Made by a program: the position numbers and the translations under genes | Shown here: in pieces, positions 24,363-32,772 of the stretch | Numbering within the stretch: the first letter of the stretch is position 1 | How the letters are laid out: the number at the start of each line of letters is the position of its first letter | Source of the DNA: CALMKX01 sp036274895 | GTDB lineage: Bacteria; Acidobacteriota; Thermoanaerobaculia; Multivoradales; SZUA-115 | DNA length: 64,000 bases | Direction of reading: 5' to 3' | Assembly: GCA_036274895.1 (NCBI GenBank) | Contig: DASUEU010000008.1 | Coordinates: forward strand, 124,001 to 188,000 | Notes under the pieces: generated by a model | Told to the model about the DNA's origin: nothing | Databases searched by the model: none | Seen by the model: only the letters and a program-made list of their open reading frames with translations

Positions 24363-26606
24363 CTACTCCGGCGCCGGCCAGCTCGAGGTCACCGGCGGTA
24401 GGCACCGCCCCTCGTCGCAGGGCTGGTAGGTGAGGGAGAGCACCGGCCGCCCGCTGCCCGTGGCGATCAGGCGGCCGGTCAAGGTCAGCTCCCCCCGATA
24501 CACCTGCACCGCCCCCTCGGCGCCAATGGCCAACCTCACGGCCTCGCCGAGAGGGTAGGTCACTCCCTCGAGCCGGCCGGCGGCAGCCTCGAGCCGGGTT
24601 GGGATCAGGAAATCGGCCGATGCCGGGTTGGCCTGAACGTGCCAGCCGGGAGCAACGGTCAGGCGAAGGCGGAAGCCGATGCCGTCGCCGCCGTCCACAC
24701 CGCCCCACTCCAGGCTCGCCGACACGACTCGGCGTGCCTCCTCCTCGAGAGCCGACACCGGCGCTGCCGCGGCCACGGGAGTCGCCTCGCCGCCGAAGGC
24801 CCGCGCGTAGCGCCGGGCCGCCAGGGCCAGCATCCGCGAGCCCTCCGGGAAGCGCTCGAGCAGCAAGCCGAACGCCCGGAGCGCTCGCTCTGCCCGCTCC
24901 CGGTAGGAAGCCTCGCCGGTGCGCTGCGCCAGCTCGATCAGGTTCAGCACGGCCAGGGCATTGGCCGCGGGGGTGGCGCCGTCGAAGACCTCCCGGGTGC
25001 GGAACAACAGGTCGCGGCTGGCCGCGGCGGTGTAGAAGCCGCCCTCCGGATCCGCCAGCCGGCGGATCTGCTCGTCGGTGAGCTCCCGGGCCTTCGCCAA
25101 CCACTCCGGGGAGCCCTCACACTCGGCGAGGACCAGCAGGGCGTGGACCACGTGGACGTAGTCCGAGAGAAACGCCTCGCGCCGCGCCTGGCCCTGGCGC
25201 CAGGTGTGATGGAGGGGGCCGCCCGCGGGTCTCAGGGCACTGAGCACGAAGCGGGCGCCGGCCGCCGCCCGGGCCACCCAGGCTGGCTCTCCCAGCACCC
25301 GGCCCGCCCGTGCCAGGCCGGCGATGGCCATGCCGTTCCAGTCCGCCAGCACCTTGTCATCCACCAGAGGCCGGGGCCGACCGTCCCGCACCGCTTTCAA
25401 GCGGGCCAGGGCCGGCAGCATCTCGGCCAGCAGCTGCTCCCTACCCATGCGCCGAGCAGTGGCGAGGTCGGCCAGCGGCAACGGCAGGTGCAGCACGTAA
25501 TGGTGATCTTCGAAGAAGGGGGGGCCGGCGAATCCCAGCAAGGGTGCCAGGAAGGCGGCGTCTTCTGGCCCCAGGGCAGCCTCGAGCTCGGCACGGGCCC
25601 AGACGTAGTAGGCGCCCTCTTTGCCGTTCGTCTCGGCATCGATGGCGCTGCGGAAGCCCCCCTCCGGAGCCGCCAGCTCGGCGAGCAGGAAGGTCACGGT
25701 CTCCCGCGCCACGCGAGCCAGCTCGGGGTCCCCCGTGCGGGCGTGCTCGAGGGCATAGACCTCGAGCAGCAGACCGTTGTCATAGAGCATCTTCTCGAAG
25801 TGAGGAACCCGCCACTCACGGTCGGTGGCGTAGCGGTGGAAGCCGCCGCCCAGGTGGTCGAAGAGCCCGCCGCGGGCCATGCGGTCGAGGGTGGTGGCGA
25901 GCATGGCCGCCGCCTCTGGGTTCTCGCCGGCGAGCTCGTGCAGAAGCAGGAGGTTCGAGGGGGTGGGGAACTTCGGCGCCTGGGAGAAACCACCCCACTC
26001 GCGGTCGAAGCGCCGGGAGAGGGAGGCCAGGGCGGCGTCTGCCACCCCCTGGCCAGGGAGCTTGTCGGAGGGCGGCAGCCGCTCCTCCAGGTGACGGCCG
26101 AGGGCGCCGGTGACCTCCTCGGCCTGGGTCTCGATCTGTGAACGGCGGTTCTTCCACGCGTCGCCCAGGGCGATCACCAGGCTGCCGAAGCCCGGCCGCC
26201 CGTAGCGTTCGCGGGGCGGAAAGTAGGTGCCGGCGTAGAAGGGCTCGAGGTCCGGAGTCAGAAACACCGAGTTGGGCCAGCCGCCCTGACCGGTCAGCAG
26301 CTGCGTGGCGGCCATGTAGACCTCGTCCAGGTCCGGCCTCTCCTCGCGATCGACTTTGACGTTGATGAAGGTCTTGTTCATGAGGGCGGCGATCTCCGGG
26401 TCGGAGAACGACTCGCGCTCCATCACGTGGCACCAGTAACAGGTCGAGTACCCGACCGAGAGGAAGATCGGCTTGTCCTCGGCGCGGGCGCGCGCGATCG
26501 CCTCTTCCCCCCAGGGATACCAGTCGACGGGATTGCTCTGATGCAGGAGCAGATAGGGGCTGCTCTCCTGGGCGAGGCGGTTCTTCCGTCCTGAGGTCTC
26601 GGACAT
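24363..26606 (-). CDS. YyaL/SSP411-type thioredoxin-domain protein with C-terminal DsbD-N-like domain
   Basis: A 747-residue protein. Residues 1-170 are the DUF255 thioredoxin-like domain with HxSNPVDWYPWG and the CYWCHVM redox motif; residues 180-640 form the alpha/alpha toroid typical of YyaL; the last 110 residues resemble the N-terminal domain of DsbD (PGWHVQANPAS start, and a terminal PCDEGRC pair followed by LPP). Ordinary YyaL proteins lack that tail. ATG 26606 is preceded by AGGAAA. An earlier ATG at 26684 would add a weak signal-peptide-like stretch (RRLLVALIGSMLA), so location in cytoplasm or periplasm is uncertain. Likely a thiol-redox or sugar-related enzyme; activity unknown. Confidence 0.78.
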   Translation of the reverse strand: MSETSGRKNRLAQESSPYLLLHQSNPVDWYPWGEEAIARARAEDKPIFLSVGYSTCYWCHVMERESFSDPEIAALMNKTFINVKVDREERPDLDEVYMAATQLLTGQGGWPNSVFLTPDLEPFYAGTYFPPRERYGRPGFGSLVIALGDAWKNRRSQIETQAEEVTGALGRHLEERLPPSDKLPGQGVADAALASLSRRFDREWGGFSQAPKFPTPSNLLLLHELAGENPEAAAMLATTLDRMARGGLFDHLGGGFHRYATDREWRVPHFEKMLYDNGLLLEVYALEHARTGDPELARVARETVTFLLAELAAPEGGFRSAIDAETNGKEGAYYVWARAELEAALGPEDAAFLAPLLGFAGPPFFEDHHYVLHLPLPLADLATARRMGREQLLAEMLPALARLKAVRDGRPRPLVDDKVLADWNGMAIAGLARAGRVLGEPAWVARAAAGARFVLSALRPAGGPLHHTWRQGQARREAFLSDYVHVVHALLVLAECEGSPEWLAKARELTDEQIRRLADPEGGFYTAAASRDLLFRTREVFDGATPAANALAVLNLIELAQRTGEASYRERAERALRAFGLLLERFPEGSRMLALAARRYARAFGGEATPVAAAAPVSALEEEARRVVSASLEWGGVDGGDGIGFRLRLTVAPGWHVQANPASADFLIPTRLEAAAGRLEGVTYPLGEAVRLAIGAEGAVQVYRGELTLTGRLIATGSGRPVLSLTYQPCDEGRCLPPVTSSWPAPE

Positions 26607-26779
26607 CACGCTTTCCTGGGACGCCAGCATCGATCCGATCAGGGCGACCAGAAGGCGGCGACCGTTGGGGCACATCGCGGTCATTCTACGGTCTGGGACA
26701 GACGGGTTAGACTTCCCCGGCGCCGCCCGAGCCCTCGTCGAGCTCCGGGCGCGCTCCGAACCCAACGAGAGGGTCCCCC

Positions 26780-27562
26780 ATGACCAAGAGAGCCATCCGG
26801 TGGTCGCTCGCAGCGGCCGGCACCATCCTCCTGTCCTCCTTCCTCCCCTCCCCGCCGGCCCGCGCCCAGGGCTCGATCGACCCCCAGGCCCGTGAGATCG
26901 CCACTCGGGCCGTGGCAGCGATGGGCGGGCAGGCCGCCTGGGAGAACCTCCGCTGGGTGCGCTTCCGCTTCGCCGGTAACCGCACTCATTGGTGGGACAA
27001 GCACACCGGTCGCCATCGCGTGGAGCTGACCCGGCGCGACGGCGACCACTACATCGTGCTCCAGAACCTGAACACCCGCGAGGGACAGGCGTTCAAGAAC
27101 GGCCAGGAACTGAGCGGCGAAGAGGCACGGCAAGCCCTGGACAACGCCTACGGCGCGTGGATCAACGACACCTATTGGCTGCTGATGCCCTTCAAAATGA
27201 CCGACCCGGGGGTGATCCTCGCACCAGCCGGGGAGGAGACCATCGACGGCAACGTCTACGACAAGCTCCACCTCCGCTTTGAGAAGGTGGGCCTGACCCC
27301 GGGCGACCAGTACTGGGTCTTCGTCAACCGCTCGACCGGCCTGATCGACCGCTGGTCCTACATCCTCGAGAGCTTCGAGCCGGGCCGGGCCGCCACGGTG
27401 TGGCAGTGGCGAGACTGGCAGAGCTACGGTCCCCTGAAGCTCTCCGGCACACGGTTCAACCTGACGGCCAATCAGACGCTCGGGCTCGACCGCATCGAGG
27501 TCGGCGTCGAAATGCCGGACTCGGTGTTCACCGTGAGCGAGCCGATGCCGGAGCCGAAGTAG
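26780..27562 (+). CDS. DUF6503-like exported protein
   Basis: A 260-residue exported protein with a Sec signal peptide (cleavage near AQG, residue 30). The body has the DUF6503/LolA-like pattern: MGGQAAWENLRWVRF at the start of the mature part, WINDTYWLLMPFKMTDPGV in the centre and LHLRFEKVGLTPGDQYWVFV later. The fold should be an incomplete beta-barrel that binds lipid or another hydrophobic ligand, but no function is established. GAGAGGG precedes the ATG. The cobalamin-binding gene follows after 5 bases. Confidence 0.7.
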   Translation: MTKRAIRWSLAAAGTILLSSFLPSPPARAQGSIDPQAREIATRAVAAMGGQAAWENLRWVRFRFAGNRTHWWDKHTGRHRVELTRRDGDHYIVLQNLNTREGQAFKNGQELSGEEARQALDNAYGAWINDTYWLLMPFKMTDPGVILAPAGEETIDGNVYDKLHLRFEKVGLTPGDQYWVFVNRSTGLIDRWSYILESFEPGRAATVWQWRDWQSYGPLKLSGTRFNLTANQTLGLDRIEVGVEMPDSVFTVSEPMPEPK

Positions 27563-27567
27563 GGCGC

Positions 27568-28443
27568 GTGGCCGAACGCCTGCGCATCGTCTCCCTGGTG
27601 CCCAACGGCACCGAGATCCTGTTCGCCCTGGGCGCCGGTGACCAGGTGGTGGGGGTCAGCCACGAGTGCGACTTCCCGGCCGAGGCGAGGAGGCTGCCGA
27701 TCCTCACTGGCAGCGCCCTGGCGCCGGGCCTCGCAGGTGCCGAGATCGACGCCGTCGTCTCGGCCCAGCTGGCGGGCGGGGAAAGCCTCTACACCCTGGA
27801 CGAGGCGCGGATCGTCGAGCTGGCTCCGGACCTGATCGTCACCCAGAGCCTCTGTCCGGTGTGCGCGGTCTCCACGGCACAGGTGGATGCGGCGGTGGGG
27901 GTCCTCCCCCGCTGCCCGGAGCTGCTCTCCCTCGATCCCCACACCCTCACCGATGTGCTCGGCGACATCCGGCGAGTGGGCGCACGCCTGCGCCGCGAGA
28001 GCGAGACGGCGGCCCTTCTGGCGGGTCTCGAGGCCCGGCTCGCGGCCGTGGCGAAGCGCCGTGCCGGCCGGACCCGGCCGCGGGTCGTCGCTCTGGAGTG
28101 GCTGGACCCCCCGTTCTTGGCCGGCCACTGGGTGCCCGAGATGATCGACCAGGCGGGTGGGCAGGATGCCTTCGGCCGGCCGGGCGGTGCGTCGCGGCGA
28201 TCGAGCTGGGAAGAGATCGCCGGCGGCCAGCCCGACGTGGTGGTGGTGATGCCCTGTGGCTTCGACCAGGCGGGCGCGGCTGCCGAGATGGCCAAGCTCG
28301 ACGCCTGCCCGGACTGGCGGGCGCTGCCGGCGGTCGCCGCGGGCCGCGCCTTCGCGGTCGACGCCAACGGCCTGTTCAGCCGCCCCGGCCCCCGGTTGGT
28401 CGACGGGGTCGAGCGCCTGGCAGAGCTCTTCGACCTCCTCTAG
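27568..28443 (+). CDS. Cobalamin-binding (BtuF/PBP-like) protein
   Basis: A 291-residue cluster A periplasmic-binding-protein fold. The N-terminus RIVSLVPNGTEILFALGAGD plus HECDFP and the central IVTQSLCPVCAVS segment match the 'cobalamin-binding protein' subgroup of COG0614. No signal peptide is visible from GTG 27568, as is common in this subgroup, so it may act in the cytoplasm rather than with a BtuCD transporter; no transporter gene is adjacent. A longer frame starting at 27400 was rejected because it overlaps the previous gene. No cobalamin riboswitch is visible. Confidence 0.78.
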   Translation: MAERLRIVSLVPNGTEILFALGAGDQVVGVSHECDFPAEARRLPILTGSALAPGLAGAEIDAVVSAQLAGGESLYTLDEARIVELAPDLIVTQSLCPVCAVSTAQVDAAVGVLPRCPELLSLDPHTLTDVLGDIRRVGARLRRESETAALLAGLEARLAAVAKRRAGRTRPRVVALEWLDPPFLAGHWVPEMIDQAGGQDAFGRPGGASRRSSWEEIAGGQPDVVVVMPCGFDQAGAAAEMAKLDACPDWRALPAVAAGRAFAVDANGLFSRPGPRLVDGVERLAELFDLL

Positions 28444-28446
28444 CGG

Positions 28447-28860
28447 CTACTTGCCGTCGACCGACAACCGCCCCGGTCCCAAGAGCAGCAGGCCGAAGAA
28501 GACCGCGGCCATCTCGAAGGGATGGGCCCAACCCGAGAAGGGATCTCCCTTGGAGATGTGGAACGCGGTTGCCATGCACATGGTGGCGAAGAGCAGCAAA
28601 GCCGCCGGACGGAACAAGAGGCCCAAGATCATCAGGATGCCGCCGCCGAGCTCGGCGAAGGCCGCCAGGAATCCCCAGACGACCGGATAGAAGCGAATCC
28701 CAACCAGGTCCATCACCTGGCCCAACTGCTCCCAGCGTTCGGGGCCCCCGAGCATCTTGGGATAGCCGTGGAGCACGAAGGCGACACCGAGGCCGAGTCG
28801 CAGCACCAGCAGGCCGAAGTCCTTGAACTTGTCGAGACCGGCAAAGACCGCGGTGCTCAT
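28447..28860 (-). CDS. DoxX-family membrane protein
   Basis: A 137-residue protein with four transmembrane segments (about residues 14-32, 52-70, 75-92 and 105-125), including LRLGLGVAFVLHGYPKM and GGGILMILGLLF, characteristic of DoxX/YphA-like proteins. Homologues act as quinol-linked or redox-associated membrane subunits, but most are unassigned. ATG 28860 directly follows a GGGGGGAGG run. It is downstream of the hydrolase gene on the same strand and converges on the cobalamin-binding gene, 3 bases away. Confidence 0.82.
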   Translation of the reverse strand: MSTAVFAGLDKFKDFGLLVLRLGLGVAFVLHGYPKMLGGPERWEQLGQVMDLVGIRFYPVVWGFLAAFAELGGGILMILGLLFRPAALLLFATMCMATAFHISKGDPFSGWAHPFEMAAVFFGLLLLGPGRLSVDGK

Positions 28861-28870
28861 CCTCCCCCCT

Positions 28871-29803
28871 CTACCCGGCGCGCAGCAGCCAGCCGAGGGC
28901 CTGGCCCTCGATGCCGAGCGGGGCATCCTCTCCCAAGTCGAGGTCGCGGGGGAAGCCGACGTGCCCACCGCGATCGACCCAGCGCACGTCCAGGCCCTCG
29001 AAGCGGCGTGCCACCACGGGCCGGACCACCTCGCCGGGCACCATCGGATCGTCGTCCACGGCGACCAGCAGAGCGGGCACGGCGAGATGGGGCAAGAGAG
29101 GCGCCACGCTGGCCCGAGCGTGGTAGTCCGAGGCGCCGATGAAGCCCCAGCGCGGCGAGACCACGAGGTCGTCCCAATGGCGGATCAGGGTGAAGCGCTC
29201 CGCCTCCTCCACGGGTAGCGGCACCGGCCGGCGCTCGGCCACGCTGCGGTAGATGGTCAGCAGGTTGCGCAGCACGTAGCGGCGGTACGGCCAGCTGGCC
29301 GGGCGGTCGATGACGGCCGCGGCCGGCGCCAGGTCGAGGGGCGAGCACACGGCCGCCACGCCCTGTACCCGAGGATCCGGGGTCTCGCAGGCGTAGCGCA
29401 GGGCGAGATGGCCGCCCAGCGAGTAGCCGAGACAGTAGATCCGCTCGAAGCCCGCCAGGTCGGGGCTCGCCACCACCTGGGCGAGGTCCGAGGAGAGGCC
29501 GGCATGGTAGAAGTCGTTACTGGCCCGATCGCTACCCCGCAGGTTGATGCGCAAGCACGACAGGCCCATCGCAAAAGCCATCCCCGCCACCTTCTTGGCA
29601 TAGGACGCCTCGGCGCAGCCCCCGATGCCGTGCACGAAGATCAGCAGGTCCGTGGAGCCCGGCTCGGCCCGCAGCAACCCGGTGAGCGGTACCTCGCCGA
29701 CTTGAGGATCGATGACTTGGGTGCGCCACGGCCGGGCCTCGGGAGGCTCCGGCACCGGCCAGAAGCGGGAAGCGACCGTCCAGAGGTGACCTGCCAGTGC
29801 CAT
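28871..29803 (-). CDS. YheT-like alpha/beta hydrolase
   Basis: A 310-residue alpha/beta hydrolase of the YheT/COG0429 group. The oxyanion region is FVHGIGGCAEASYAKKVA, the nucleophile elbow GYSLGGH (Ser about residue 143), the acid DDDPMVP and the base GGHVGF near the C-terminus. Substrates of the group are short-chain esters in vitro; the physiological one is unknown. ATG 29803 has a TATCAT hexamer 8 bases upstream and no Shine-Dalgarno, so a leaderless message separate from pyrD is likely. Confidence 0.8.
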   Translation of the reverse strand: MALAGHLWTVASRFWPVPEPPEARPWRTQVIDPQVGEVPLTGLLRAEPGSTDLLIFVHGIGGCAEASYAKKVAGMAFAMGLSCLRINLRGSDRASNDFYHAGLSSDLAQVVASPDLAGFERIYCLGYSLGGHLALRYACETPDPRVQGVAAVCSPLDLAPAAAVIDRPASWPYRRYVLRNLLTIYRSVAERRPVPLPVEEAERFTLIRHWDDLVVSPRWGFIGASDYHARASVAPLLPHLAVPALLVAVDDDPMVPGEVVRPVVARRFEGLDVRWVDRGGHVGFPRDLDLGEDAPLGIEGQALGWLLRAG

Positions 29804-29811
29804 GAGCGGGG

Positions 29812-29817
29812 ATGATA
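29812..29817 (-). promoter_or_regulatory. Candidate -10 hexamer of a leaderless promoter
   Basis: TATCAT on the minus strand ends 8 bases before ATG 29803; the intervening CCCCGCTC has no ribosome-binding site. Confidence 0.42.
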
Positions 29818-29841
29818 CACGGGCCGCCCGCCTCACCCGCC

Positions 29842-30861
29842 TCAGCCTGCGACCAGATCCGCGTGCAACCGCGCCGGCAGGCTGGGACCTTGGTAGATCA
29901 GGGCGGTGTAGATCTGCACTGCGGCGCAGCCAACCTCGAGCAACTCTCGCACCTGATCCGCTCGTTCGATGCCGCCCACCCCCACCACCGGCAGCCGCCC
30001 GGCGGAGGCTTCCAGGACCTCCTCGATCTTCTTCCGGGCCAGGGGCCAGAGGGGGCGGCCCGAGAGGCCACCTGCCTCTCCCGGGTCGGCCCTGAGCCCG
30101 CTGCGAGTGATCGTGGTGTTGGTGGCGATCAGGCCGCTGATGCCGCTCGAGATGGCCACCTCCACGGCCTCCGCGATCGCTTCCCTCTCGAGGTCGGGGG
30201 CCAGCTTCAAGAACAGCGGCGTCCCGGCCGCCGCCTCCACCACCGGCCCGAGCAGCCCGGCCAGGGCCTCCTTCTCCTGGAGCGCCCGCAGGCCGGGAGT
30301 GTTCGGCGAGGAGACGTTGACGGTGAAGTAGTCGGCCAGGCCCACCAGGCGCTCGACGGAGGTGACGTAGTCCTCGGCCGCGGCCTCGACGGGCGTCACT
30401 TTGCTCTTGCCCAGGTTCACCCCGACCGGCACCTGCGGCCACGCGCCCGCCCCCTTGAGCCGCCGCAGTCGCTCGGCCAAGGCCGCGCTGCCCTGGTTGT
30501 TGAACCCGAAACGGTTGATCAAGGCACGATCGGCGGGAAGCCGGAACAGCCGGGGGCGGGGGTTGCCCGGCTGCGCATGGGCGGTGACCGTACCCACCTC
30601 GACGAAGCCGAAGCCCAGGGCCGGCCAGAACGGGATGGCCTGGCCATCCTTGTCCAGCCCCGCGGCGAGGCCGACCGGACCGGCGATCGACAGGGGCCCC
30701 AGCCGCCGAGCCAGGCCGGGAGTCGGCCGGCGGCCTCTTCCCAACAGAAGCCCGAGAAAGCGGGGAGCGCGCCTCAGGACGGCGAAGGTGAGGTCATGGG
30801 CCCTCTCCGCGTCGAGGGCGAAGAGCAGGGGCCGGAGCAGCCGGTAGAAGGGAGCGAGCAC
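29842..30861 (-). CDS. pyrD: Dihydroorotate dehydrogenase (quinone), class 2
   Basis: A 339-residue membrane-associated FMN enzyme that oxidises dihydroorotate to orotate with quinone as acceptor, the fourth step of pyrimidine synthesis. The N-terminal helices (FYRLLRPLLFALDAERAHDL) mark class 2; the barrel carries AAGLDKDGQA, NRFGFNNQG, and NVSSPNTPGLR with the catalytic serine of class 2 enzymes, plus GVGGI and the terminal IYTALIYQGP phosphate-binding region. Full length for the family. No other pyr gene is near. Confidence 0.95.
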   Translation of the reverse strand: MLAPFYRLLRPLLFALDAERAHDLTFAVLRRAPRFLGLLLGRGRRPTPGLARRLGPLSIAGPVGLAAGLDKDGQAIPFWPALGFGFVEVGTVTAHAQPGNPRPRLFRLPADRALINRFGFNNQGSAALAERLRRLKGAGAWPQVPVGVNLGKSKVTPVEAAAEDYVTSVERLVGLADYFTVNVSSPNTPGLRALQEKEALAGLLGPVVEAAAGTPLFLKLAPDLEREAIAEAVEVAISSGISGLIATNTTITRSGLRADPGEAGGLSGRPLWPLARKKIEEVLEASAGRLPVVGVGGIERADQVRELLEVGCAAVQIYTALIYQGPSLPARLHADLVAG

Positions 30862-30892
30862 CGGCCCTCATCCTATCGCTGCCCCGACTGGC

Positions 30893-32221
30893 TCAGCTCT
30901 CGAAGCGCAGCGACGGATCCCGCCGAGCTCGGCGCAGGTAGGCTGCCACGCTCTTGACCACCACCACCGAGAGGGACTCCCCCAACGCTGCCTGCTGGAA
31001 GATCGCGAGGGCCGCCAGGGCCTCACGGTGCACGTCCCGCGAGCGGAAGATCGGCAGCATCTCCAGGGCCAGCTCCTTGACCCGACCGAGCTCCCCGCGC
31101 TCGGCGAAGAGGCAGGCGAGGTCGAGGGAGACCAGGGCGGCGTCATAGCCGATCTGCCGCTCGATGAAGCCGGCGCGAGTCTCGGTCAGTGCGGCCTCGG
31201 CCTTCTCGAGCTCCCCCCGCGCGGCCGCCAGCCGGCCCTCCAGCCAGCTCAGCATGAGCCGATCGAGGTGCCCTCCGGCCCGGGGGTACTCCTCGCGGAT
31301 CGCCGCCAACGAGGCTTCGGCGCGGTCGAGCCGGCCAGTCTCGATGAAGCACTCCGCGAGGTTGTGGCGGGCGCACAGGGCGAGGCGCGGATCGCGACCG
31401 GCGTCAATCAGCGGCAAGGCCCGCTCGAGAAGAGCAATAGCCCCGGCGGTCATGCCCTGGTAGCGGTAGCCGGTGGCCTTCTGGACCAGGGTCAGCCCCA
31501 CCAGGTGGCTGTCGGCCGCCCGCCGGTAGATTTCGACCACCTCCTCGAGCAGCTGTTGGGACTCCTCGAAGCGGCGCTGAGCCCGCAGCAGCGAAGCCTT
31601 GAGCGAGAGCACGTGGGCGCGACAGAGGGGGTCGCCGGTACCGAGCTCGAGGAGTTGCTCAGCGTGGCGGATGGCATCGGCCGCGCCCCTCAGGTCCGAG
31701 CTCACCCGGCGCGCATTCCCGAGGTATGCCCAGGCCATGGCCCGGACGTCGCAGAGAAAGGCGGGGCCGTAGGCTTCCGGCTCCAGACGCTCGGCCAGGT
31801 TGATGGCGAGCCCGGCGAGCGCCTCCGCCGTCAAGGGATCCTCGAAGGCCGCCTGATGGCTCTCGTTGATCAGGAGGTCGCAAACGCCCCAGGTACGGAA
31901 GCGGGCGTCGAGCTCGAACCGGGCGATCTGCTCGGCCTCGGTGCCCTGGATCAGCTCGCGCACCAGGTCCGGGGCTTCCCGCCTCTCCCTCTCCAGATCC
32001 GCGCCCCGCAGCCGAACCGACTGCACGGCCCGCGCGACCACGCCCCGATAGCGGCCCTTGGACCTGCCGAGGGCTGGCATCGCGCTCTCCCGCCAGGCCT
32101 GGCGGCACTCCGGGCAGATCGACAGCAGATGGCGGAACAGCTCCACGACCACTCGGCCTGCGGGCTCGCCGCCCCGGGCGAGGCGCCCCAGGGCCTCGAG
32201 CGTCAGATGAGGCTGGCGCAT
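30893..32221 (-). CDS. TPR-repeat protein
   Basis: A 442-residue soluble protein. Residues 1-45 (LGRLARGGEP, LFRHLLSICPECRQAW) look like the short Cys-containing segment of anti-sigma-type zinc fingers, though only CPEC is present. From about residue 120 onward come helical pairs of tetratricopeptide type (DAIRHAEQLLELGTGDP, SQQLLEEVVEIYRRA, ALLERALPLIDAG, RAEASLAAIREEYPR), so it is probably a protein-binding or signalling scaffold. ATG 32221 follows GAGAGGAGAGC. A small secreted protein is encoded upstream on the same strand. Function unknown. Confidence 0.68.
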   Translation of the reverse strand: MRQPHLTLEALGRLARGGEPAGRVVVELFRHLLSICPECRQAWRESAMPALGRSKGRYRGVVARAVQSVRLRGADLERERREAPDLVRELIQGTEAEQIARFELDARFRTWGVCDLLINESHQAAFEDPLTAEALAGLAINLAERLEPEAYGPAFLCDVRAMAWAYLGNARRVSSDLRGAADAIRHAEQLLELGTGDPLCRAHVLSLKASLLRAQRRFEESQQLLEEVVEIYRRAADSHLVGLTLVQKATGYRYQGMTAGAIALLERALPLIDAGRDPRLALCARHNLAECFIETGRLDRAEASLAAIREEYPRAGGHLDRLMLSWLEGRLAAARGELEKAEAALTETRAGFIERQIGYDAALVSLDLACLFAERGELGRVKELALEMLPIFRSRDVHREALAALAIFQQAALGESLSVVVVKSVAAYLRRARRDPSLRFES

Positions 32222-32298
32222 GCTCTCCTCTCTTTCTTCCCCTGCTCCGACGAGAGATGTTATCGAAAAAGGATACTTCTTGACACGCATAAAGAGGA

Positions 32299-32325
32299 TG
32301 GCCGCGACCCTGTGGGCCGCGGCCA
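32299..32325 (-). other. Hairpin between the small secreted protein gene and the TPR gene
   Basis: TGGCCGCG and CGCGGCCA form a perfect 8-bp stem with an 11-base loop, 78 bases before the TPR start. It could attenuate read-through from the upstream gene; no T-run follows on the minus strand. Confidence 0.35.
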
Positions 32326-32342
32326 CACGTCGGAACCCAGGC

Positions 32343-32639
32343 TCAGCCCGGGGACCCTCCCGCTCCCGGCTCGGCCGGCGGCGGTGCCGGGTTACCGTGG
32401 GGATCCATGTGGGGGCCTTCCTTGTCGAAGACCTGGGACCAACCCGTGGGCACGAGGGGGTCCAGCCCTGACAGGACGCCGTCCAGAAGCGCCAGACCCT
32501 CGGCCCAGAGACCCGCGAGGATCGAGGGGCCGGCCTCGCCCCGGATCGGGGCGGCGCCAGCGGCGAGACCGGCGGCCAGCATGAGGAAAGCTGCGAGCAC
32601 GACGCCCGCGCGCCGACGAGAGGAGCGTCTTGAGAGCAC
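32343..32639 (-). CDS. Small secreted protein of unknown function
   Basis: A 98-residue protein with a clear Sec signal peptide: basic SRRSSRRR, hydrophobic VVLAAFLMLAAGLAAGA, cleavage after AGA/AAP. The mature part (about 70 residues) has no cysteine, contains the segment GWSQVFDKEG, and ends in a Gly/Pro-rich tail (MDPHGNPAPP). GTG 32639 follows GGAAGG. It lies upstream of the TPR gene with a hairpin between; similar pairs of a TPR protein and a small exported protein seem to recur in related genomes (recollection, not checked). Function unknown. Confidence 0.5.
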   Translation of the reverse strand: MLSRRSSRRRAGVVLAAFLMLAAGLAAGAAPIRGEAGPSILAGLWAEGLALLDGVLSGLDPLVPTGWSQVFDKEGPHMDPHGNPAPPPAEPGAGGSPG

Positions 32640-32772
32640 GGTATCTTCCTTCCCGGTGGCTACCAGCAGCCGTCACCCGCGACGGCCGTGGTCCACTCGA
32701 GAAAGAAAGTACCGTCTAGAGACTATTTGTGGACATCAAGATCGGGAACTTCTCTCCGCCGCCCACCCGATG

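Noticed and set aside
26665..26895. 76-residue open frame in the divergent promoter region before the DUF6503 gene
   Set aside because: Overlaps both the YyaL upstream region and the DUF6503 coding sequence in another frame; no supporting signal.
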